Shown piece after piece: positions 58,738 to 64,000 of a stretch of 64,000 bases of DNA (its first letter is position 1; each line of letters opens with the position of its first letter). A program made the position numbers and the translations under genes. This DNA comes from Microbacterium pygmaeum (GTDB lineage Bacteria > Actinomycetota > Actinomycetes > Actinomycetales > Microbacteriaceae). The notes beneath the pieces were generated by a model. The model did no database searches, was not told the origin of the DNA, and saw only the letters and a list, made by a program, of their open reading frames with translations. The stretch spans positions 868,001 to 932,000 of the forward strand of contig NZ_LT629692.1 in the NCBI RefSeq assembly GCF_900100885.1, read 5' to 3'.

Positions 58738-59172
58738 ATGGTCTACGAGGAGCGCAACACCTGGGCGGGGCTGATCACGAGCGTGATCGGGCTGACGGCG
58801 TATGTGATCATCGTGCTGCAGCAGGCGGGCGGCGGTCCGCTCACCGCGGTGAACTGGTGGCCGATCATGCTGTGGACGATCGCCGGCAGCGTCGTCCTGT
58901 CGATCGTGCTGAGCATCGGATGGGGCATGATTGCCGGTGTCCGCGATCCGGACGGCGTCGGCACGTCCGACCAGCGCGACCGCGACATCGCCCACATGGG
59001 AGGCCGCGTCGGCCAGGCGTTCCTCGTGATCGCCGGCCTCGGAGTGCTCGTGCTGTGCGCCTTCGAGGCGGACTGGTTCTGGATCGCCAACACGATGTTC
59101 TTCGGCTTCGCGCTCTCCGCGTTCATCGGCGGCATCGCGAGCGTCATCGCCTACCGGCGCGGGCTCGCCTGA
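58738..59172 (+). CDS. Four-helix membrane protein, DUF2178-like
   Basis: A 144-residue protein with four membrane helices (about 10-28, 38-60, 94-112 and 118-138) and a charged middle loop RDPDGVGTSDQRDRDIAHMGGR. Size, helix layout and linkage to a small XRE regulator match DUF2178-type proteins of unknown function. The ATG at 58738 follows GGAG; an ATG at 58687 lies inside operator 2 and is rejected. Its stop overlaps the next start (TGATG). Confidence 0.75.
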   Translation: MVYEERNTWAGLITSVIGLTAYVIIVLQQAGGGPLTAVNWWPIMLWTIAGSVVLSIVLSIGWGMIAGVRDPDGVGTSDQRDRDIAHMGGRVGQAFLVIAGLGVLVLCAFEADWFWIANTMFFGFALSAFIGGIASVIAYRRGLA

Positions 59173-59396
59173 TGGTCAAACCCACCCGCGTGACCAACTC
59201 CATCCGTGAACTGCGCGAGCGAGCGGGTCTCACCCAGATCGAGCTCGCCAGACGCGTCGGAGTCACCCGTCAGACGCTCATCGCGATCGAGCAGGGCAAG
59301 TACTCCCCGACCCTCGAGCTCGCCTTCCAGATCTCGCGCGTCTTCGCCGTGGGCCTGGACGACCTCTTCCATTACCCCGAAGGAGAACCCTCATGA
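59172..59396 (+). CDS. Small XRE family regulator
   Basis: A 74-residue protein that is little more than a helix-turn-helix domain: NSIRELRERAGLTQIELARRVGVTRQTLIAIEQGKYSPTLELAFQISRVFAVGLDDLFHY. Such small XRE repressors are commonly paired with a membrane protein gene. It likely binds the two palindromes upstream of the operon and represses itself. It overlaps the membrane protein gene by one base and the dehydrogenase gene by four. Confidence 0.9.
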   Translation: MVKPTRVTNSIRELRERAGLTQIELARRVGVTRQTLIAIEQGKYSPTLELAFQISRVFAVGLDDLFHYPEGEPS

Positions 59397-60412
59397 ACGG
59401 CACCGCAGGGACCGTCCCGCGCACGATGACCGCCTGGTGCCAGGACCGCTACGGCGGCCCGGAGGCGGTGACCGAGAAGACGGTGGACACTCCGACGGCC
59501 GGGCGCGCAGAGGTGGTGCTGCGCATCCGGGCGACGGCGCTCAACGCCGCCGACCGGCACGTGATGCGCGGCGATCCGCTCCTGCTGCGCGCCGCATTCG
59601 GCCTGCGCCGGCCGCGGGCTGCAACGCGCGGGATGGACGTCGCAGCCACGGTGGTCTCTGCCGGGCCCGACGTGACCGCCCTCGCCGTCGGCGACGAGGT
59701 GATGGGTGAGCTCTCCGGCGGGGGCGGGCTCGCCCACTACGCCGTGTCTGGCGCCGATCGGCTGGTTCCGAGGCCGACGGAGCTCGACCCACTGACGGCG
59801 GCGACCCTGCCGCTGGCCGGTGGCACGGCGTGGCAGGCACTCGAGCTCGCCTCGGTCGCAGCCGGCGAGCGCGTGCTCGTGGTCGGCGCCTCCGGCGGTG
59901 TCGGAACCTTCGCCGTCCAGCTCGCCGCCCTCCGCGGAGCCGAAGTGTGGGCACTGTGCGGCGCGCATTCGCAGGAGCTCGTCACCGGCCTGGGTGCGCA
60001 TCGCACGTTCGACTACCGGGAGACGGATGCCGCGGCGCTCCCGCCGTCGAGCTTCGACGCCATCGTCGACATCGCTGCCGAGAACCGCCTGCGCACCCTG
60101 AAGACGCTGCTGCGCCCCGGTGGCACGGTCGTGATGGTGGGCGGGGAGGGCGGTCGGGTGCTCGGGCCCCTCGGTCGGATGCTGCGTGCCGTGTTCGTCT
60201 CGCTGGGTGGCCGGGGCCGCAGCATCCGTCCGCTCGCCGCGGTCGCGAAGCCGGAGGTCACCCGGGAGCTCGCTGCGCTCGCCGCCTCGGGCCGGATACG
60301 CCCGGTCATCGAGCACGCCTTCGGGTTTTCCGAAGCCGACGCGGCACTGGCCCGGATCGACGCGGGCCGGACCGTCGGCAAGGTCGTCGTGCAGGTGCAC
60401 ATGGCAGAATGA
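59393..60412 (+). CDS. Zinc-free MDR-family NAD(P)-dependent dehydrogenase
   Basis: A 339-residue medium-chain reductase of the quinone-oxidoreductase type. LNAADRHVMRGDP, MDVAATVVSAGPDVTALAVGDEV, LPLAGGTAWQALEL and the cofactor loop VVGASGGVGTFAVQLA are clear. The cysteines that hold structural or catalytic zinc in alcohol dehydrogenases are absent. It would reduce enones or quinones with NADPH. It is the third gene of the XRE-controlled operon, overlapping the regulator by four bases. Confidence 0.87.
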   Translation: MNGTAGTVPRTMTAWCQDRYGGPEAVTEKTVDTPTAGRAEVVLRIRATALNAADRHVMRGDPLLLRAAFGLRRPRAATRGMDVAATVVSAGPDVTALAVGDEVMGELSGGGGLAHYAVSGADRLVPRPTELDPLTAATLPLAGGTAWQALELASVAAGERVLVVGASGGVGTFAVQLAALRGAEVWALCGAHSQELVTGLGAHRTFDYRETDAAALPPSSFDAIVDIAAENRLRTLKTLLRPGGTVVMVGGEGGRVLGPLGRMLRAVFVSLGGRGRSIRPLAAVAKPEVTRELAALAASGRIRPVIEHAFGFSEADAALARIDAGRTVGKVVVQVHMAE

Positions 60413-60524
60413 TCACCGGCGTGCCCGAGTCGTTCCTTTCCCGCCGCGGTTCCCGAGCGAACGCGACGAGTCGACGGACCACCGGGCCTGTGGACAGCGT
60501 CCGCCGCACTGCACGAGGAGCCGA

Positions 60525-61382
60525 ATGTCCACGGACGAACGCCGCCAGCACCAGCGTCGCTACCTGATGTGCCGCCCCGAGCACTTCACGGTCAGCTACA
60601 CGATCAATCCGTGGATGGTCCCGGCCAATCCCACCGACACCGCCAAGGCGGTCCGGCAGTGGCAGGACCTGTACGACACGTATCTCGCGCTCGGGCACGA
60701 GGTCGAGCTCATCGACCCGATCGACGGGCTGCCCGACATGGTCTACACGGCCAACGGCGGATTCGTCATCGACGGCGTCGCGTACGGGGCGAAGTTCCGC
60801 TTCCAGGAGCGCGTCCCCGAGGGGCCGGCGTTCATGGACTGGTTCCGCGAGAACGGGTACGACGTGCGCGAGCCCGTCGAGGTCAATGAGGGGGAGGGTG
60901 ACTTCCTGCTCGTCGGTGACACGATCCTCGCCGGTACCGGATTCCGCTCCACCGGTGACAGCCACCGCGAGGTCGGCGATGTCTTCGGCAGGGAAGTCGT
61001 CTCGCTGAACCTCGTCAACCCGACCTTCTATCACCTCGACACCGCCATCGCGGTGCTCGATCCGGTCGAGGGGATCGCGAACGGCGGCCCGGAGCGTGCC
61101 AACATCGCCTACCTGCCGGACGCGTTCGACGAGGTCAGCCGCGCCATCCTGGAGGAGCGCTACCCCGACGCGATCCTCGTCTCCAGTCAGGACGGCGCCG
61201 TGTTCGGCCTGAACTCGGCGAGCGACGGACGCAATGTCATCATCTCGCCGCGCGCGAAGGGGTTCGAGACGCAGCTGCGCGAGCGCGGCTACAACCCGAT
61301 CGCGGTGGATCTGTCCGAGCTGCTGCTCGGTGGTGGCGGCATCAAGTGCTGCACCCTCGAACTGCGCGGAGCCACGTCATGA
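60525..61382 (+). CDS. ddaH: Dimethylargininase
   Basis: A 285-residue enzyme of the guanidine-modifying (pentein) fold. MCRPEHFTVSYTINPWM, VYTANGGFVIDG, GEGDFLLVG, the active histidine in FYHLDTAIAVLD and the nucleophile near the C-terminus in GGGIKCCTLEL (C275/C276) are the marks of dimethylarginine dimethylaminohydrolases and related arginine hydrolases. It may convert a methylated arginine to citrulline, or arginine-like substrates to ornithine-pathway intermediates. The ATG at 60525 follows GAGGAG. It overlaps rocD by four bases. Confidence 0.87.
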   Translation: MSTDERRQHQRRYLMCRPEHFTVSYTINPWMVPANPTDTAKAVRQWQDLYDTYLALGHEVELIDPIDGLPDMVYTANGGFVIDGVAYGAKFRFQERVPEGPAFMDWFRENGYDVREPVEVNEGEGDFLLVGDTILAGTGFRSTGDSHREVGDVFGREVVSLNLVNPTFYHLDTAIAVLDPVEGIANGGPERANIAYLPDAFDEVSRAILEERYPDAILVSSQDGAVFGLNSASDGRNVIISPRAKGFETQLRERGYNPIAVDLSELLLGGGGIKCCTLELRGATS

Positions 61383-62602
61383 CCAGCTCGGCCGAGCTGA
61401 CCTCCGAGACGGCGGCGCTGATCGCCGCCGAGGACGAGCACCTCGCACACAACTATCACCCGCTGCCCGTGGTCATCGCCCGCGGCGAGGGCGCCTGGGT
61501 CACGGACGTGGAGGGCAGGCGATACCTCGACCTGCTCTCGGCCTACTCCGCGCTGAACTTCGGTCACTCGCATCCGGCGATCGTGGCCGCCGCCCGCGAG
61601 CAGCTGGGCCGGCTGACCCTCACCAGCCGCGCGTACCACAACGACGTGCTCGGCTCCTTCGCAACCGCGCTCGCAGCGCTCTGCGGCAAAGACCTCGTGC
61701 TGCCGATGAACACCGGCGCCGAGGCCGTCGAGACCGGCATCAAGGTCGCCCGGGCGTGGGCCTACCGCGTCAAGGGTGTGCCGGCGGATGCTGCGAGCAT
61801 CGTCGTCGCGCACGGGAACTTCCACGGCCGCACGACCACGATCGTCGGCTTCAGCGACGACCCCGACGCACGGGACGGCTTCGGCCCGTTCACGCCGGGG
61901 TTCGTCTCGGTGCCGTTCGGCGACGCCCAGGCGATCGAGGCGGCGATCGACGAGAGCACCGCCGCAGTGCTGGTCGAGCCGATCCAGGGTGAGGCCGGGG
62001 TCGTGATCCCGCCGGAGGGGTACCTGCGCGCCGTGCGGGAGATCTGCACGCGCCGCGGGGTGCTGTTCATCGCCGATGAGATCCAGTCCGGCCTCGGCCG
62101 CGTGGGGGCCACGTTCGCCTGTGACCGCGAGGACGTCGTCCCTGATGTGTATCTGCTCGGCAAGGCGCTCGGCGGCGGCATCCTCCCCGTCTCGGCCGTC
62201 GCGGCCGATCGCGACGTGCTCGGCGTGATCCGGCCCGGCGAGCACGGCTCGACGTTCGGCGGTAATCCGCTCGCGTCGGCCGTCGGGCTGCAGGTGGTCC
62301 GGATGCTGTCCACGGGCGAGTTCCAGGAGCGCGCGAGCGCGCTCGGAGCGCACCTCGAGAAGGCGCTGGAGGAGCTGGTCGGCTCGGGGGTCACCGCCGT
62401 GCGCGTTGCCGGCCTCTGGGCGGGTGTCGACATCGATCCCGCGAAGGGCACCGGCCGCGAGATCGCCGAGAAGCTCCTCGCACGGGGTGTGCTGGTCAAG
62501 GACACGCACGGTCAGACGATCCGGATCGCGCCGCCTCTGGTCGTGCGCGGAACGGAACTGGACTGGGCGGTCGAGCAGCTGCGGGTGGTCCTGGCCGCGT
62601 GA
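61379..62602 (+). CDS. rocD: Ornithine aminotransferase
   Basis: A 407-residue class-III PLP aminotransferase. LSAYSALNFGHSHPAIV, NTGAEAVETGIKVARAW, HGNFHGRTTTIVGFSDD, the aspartate in FIADEIQSGLGR, and the PLP lysine K262 in LLGKALGGGILPVSAV are diagnostic. It converts ornithine and 2-oxoglutarate to glutamate semialdehyde and glutamate. The overlap with the dimethylargininase gene shows joint translation. Its product is a substrate of the PutA aldehyde dehydrogenase encoded 4 kb to the left. Confidence 0.93.
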   Translation: MTSSAELTSETAALIAAEDEHLAHNYHPLPVVIARGEGAWVTDVEGRRYLDLLSAYSALNFGHSHPAIVAAAREQLGRLTLTSRAYHNDVLGSFATALAALCGKDLVLPMNTGAEAVETGIKVARAWAYRVKGVPADAASIVVAHGNFHGRTTTIVGFSDDPDARDGFGPFTPGFVSVPFGDAQAIEAAIDESTAAVLVEPIQGEAGVVIPPEGYLRAVREICTRRGVLFIADEIQSGLGRVGATFACDREDVVPDVYLLGKALGGGILPVSAVAADRDVLGVIRPGEHGSTFGGNPLASAVGLQVVRMLSTGEFQERASALGAHLEKALEELVGSGVTAVRVAGLWAGVDIDPAKGTGREIAEKLLARGVLVKDTHGQTIRIAPPLVVRGTELDWAVEQLRVVLAA

Positions 62603-62633
62603 CGGCAGTGCCCGCTGCCGGTGGCGGATGCCG

Positions 62634-64000
62634 CTACTCGAAGACTGTGATGTAGCGCTCGTGCCACCCGGTGGCGCCGTCGGGGATGACTCCCGTGACA
62701 TCCTCGGTCTGCAGCTCGCCGGTCGCACTCGTCGCCCGGCAGCGCAGCAGGTGGTCGCCGACGGTCGCCTCCCACGGAATCATCCACTGCACCCACGTGT
62801 CGTCCGAGATCGGCGTGGCCAGCGTCGCGGGCTGCCACGCTCCGTCGTCGACCTGCACCTCGACGCCGGAGACGCCGACGCCCTGCTGCCAGGCGACGCC
62901 GGCGATGACGCTCTGACCGGCCTTCAGGCCCTGCGATTTCCGCGGCACGTCGATGCGCGACTCGAGTTTGATCGGGCCCCGCGGCGACCAGCCGCGGTCG
63001 GTCCAATACGAGGTGGCGTCGCTGAAGCGCGTGACCTCGAGCTCGGTGACCCATTTGGTCGCCGAGACGTAGCCGTACAGTCCCGGCACGACCATCCGGA
63101 CCGGGAAGCCGTGTTCGGCGGGAAGGGGCTGTCCGTTCATCCCGACCGCCAGGATCGCATTGCGGGCATCGGTCAGCGCCTCGATCGGCGAGCTGGCGGT
63201 GAAGCCGTCGATCGAGCGGGAGAGCACCATGTCGGCCTCGGCGTTCGGCACGGCCTGTGCGAGCAGATTCCGGATCGGGTAGCCCAGCCACAGCGCGTTG
63301 CCGATCAACTCGCCGCCCACCTCGTTCGAGACGCACGTGAGGGTGGTCACGCTCTCCTCCAGCGGCAGAGCGAGCAGCTCATCCCAGGTGAGGGTGACCT
63401 CGTTCTGCACCAGCCCGTGGATGCGCAGACTCCAGTCGGCAGGATTGATCTGCGGCACCAGAAGCGCGGTGTCGATCCGATAGAACTGTTCATTCGGCGT
63501 GATCACGGGAGCCAGGCCGGCGATCGCCAGTTCCGCCCCCGCGGGAACCGGCGCCGCGGTGGACGCCGGGACCGGCAGCTTCACGGCTTCACGGATCGCC
63601 GTCCCGGCCCGGGCGCCCGCGCGCGCGAGCGAGGAGCCGACGGCTGCGAGCACGCCGACCGCAGCGGTTCCGGCAGCCCACGCCAAGAACGTGCGTCGCT
63701 GCACCGCCCCACCGGCATCCGCGTCCGATGTGCCCTGCGGCCTGGACAACCGTTCGCCGTATGCGGCGGACGGCACGTGCGCGCGTCCGGGGACGCGGGC
63801 GATCAGCATCCCAAGGGCGACGGCGGCCAGAGCGCCGGCAACCGCTGAGGGCAGCCAGTCGAGCGGGCCGGCGTTCGCGCGGGTCATGGCGGCAGTCACT
63901 CCCGCGGCACCGAACAACACCATCACGACGAGGCCGAGCGGTGGCAGACTCAGTTGGAGGATGCCGGCCACGGCGGCGATCGCCACCAGCACGATCCCGA
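62634..64000 (-). CDS. Membrane-anchored sulfite-oxidase-like molybdoenzyme, N-terminus beyond edge
   Basis: At least 455 residues are seen and the frame stays open to the right edge. The visible N-terminal part has several membrane helices (LVAIAAVAGILQLSL..., LVVMVLFGAAGVTAAM, VAGALAAVALGMLIA), then RRTFLAWAAGTAAVGVLAAVGSSLA. The catalytic domain has the molybdenum-binding cysteine in TTLTCVSNEVGGELIGN, the PVRMVVPGLYGYVSATKWVTELEV block and a C-terminal dimerisation domain (WEATVGDHLLRCRATSATGELQTEDV). It belongs to the sulfite oxidase/YedY superfamily; the substrate is unknown. Confidence 0.9.
   Translation of the reverse strand, partial: GIVLVAIAAVAGILQLSLPPLGLVVMVLFGAAGVTAAMTRANAGPLDWLPSAVAGALAAVALGMLIARVPGRAHVPSAAYGERLSRPQGTSDADAGGAVQRRTFLAWAAGTAAVGVLAAVGSSLARAGARAGTAIREAVKLPVPASTAAPVPAGAELAIAGLAPVITPNEQFYRIDTALLVPQINPADWSLRIHGLVQNEVTLTWDELLALPLEESVTTLTCVSNEVGGELIGNALWLGYPIRNLLAQAVPNAEADMVLSRSIDGFTASSPIEALTDARNAILAVGMNGQPLPAEHGFPVRMVVPGLYGYVSATKWVTELEVTRFSDATSYWTDRGWSPRGPIKLESRIDVPRKSQGLKAGQSVIAGVAWQQGVGVSGVEVQVDDGAWQPATLATPISDDTWVQWMIPWEATVGDHLLRCRATSATGELQTEDVTGVIPDGATGWHERYITVFE

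Overview
The window looks like a chromosomal segment of a high-GC actinobacterium of the Microbacteriaceae, most likely Microbacterium or a close relative. The grounds are very high GC, frequent GTG starts, the recurrent gcatcc/ggatgcc codon pairs, a fused OleBC protein, a fused PutA, and many genes that look leaderless. I see no rRNA, tRNA, CRISPR array, insertion sequence or prophage. The family assignment is inference from style and gene content.

Layout, left to right. A truncated carboxypeptidase-like gene (1-550) faces a TPP riboswitch and the thiamine-precursor ECF transporter ykoE-ykoD-ykoC (598-3592). An aminoglycoside phosphotransferase-like gene is divergent from a fatty-acid-oxidation-like SDR/enoyl-CoA hydratase/SDR cluster (3594-6905). 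A repeat-rich stretch (6906-9500) surrounds a DUF4407 membrane protein. Housekeeping genes follow: a VOC protein, a LysE exporter, rlmN and an ABC1 kinase (9523-14803). Next is oleA-oleBC-oleD on the minus strand for head-to-head hydrocarbon synthesis (14804-19433), with a hairpin over the oleA Shine-Dalgarno. Two aldo/keto reductases and a NUDIX hydrolase come next (19618-22097). A five-gene operon resembling a type VII secretion cargo cassette spans 22177-25777. An ABC exporter lies at 26707-29252.

The right half is mostly carbon catabolism. A GntR regulator precedes prpD-prpB-prpC and a thiolase (29404-35024), for the methylcitrate cycle that consumes propionyl-CoA. An acyl-CoA dehydrogenase, mmsB and an enoyl-CoA hydratase (38768-41667) fit valine degradation, which yields propionyl-CoA. 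Beyond a MarR gene lie etfB-etfA, which would take electrons from acyl-CoA dehydrogenases, directly followed by a membrane cytochrome b with an odd repeated N-terminus and by a metallo-hydrolase (42425-46856). Between these blocks sits a large secreted, cell-wall-anchored nucleotidase (35111-38551), bounded by a strong bidirectional terminator.

The last 17 kb hold a coenzyme F420 ligase, a GNAT enzyme, an orphan GAF histidine kinase, a thioesterase, membrane proteins of unknown role, the bifunctional putA, a TetR gene, a small self-regulating DUF2178/XRE/dehydrogenase operon, a dimethylargininase with ornithine aminotransferase, and a truncated sulfite-oxidase-like molybdoenzyme. PutA and ornithine aminotransferase both feed glutamate semialdehyde metabolism.

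Three signals stand out. At least eleven genes have a TANNNT-like hexamer exactly 6 nt before the start codon, which predicts leaderless mRNAs. A family of CCGAGACCGGGG stem-loop repeats forms 205-bp and 19-bp tandem arrays. An etfBA-cytochrome b-hydrolase operon may link ETF to the membrane by a route other than classical ETF-quinone oxidoreductase.
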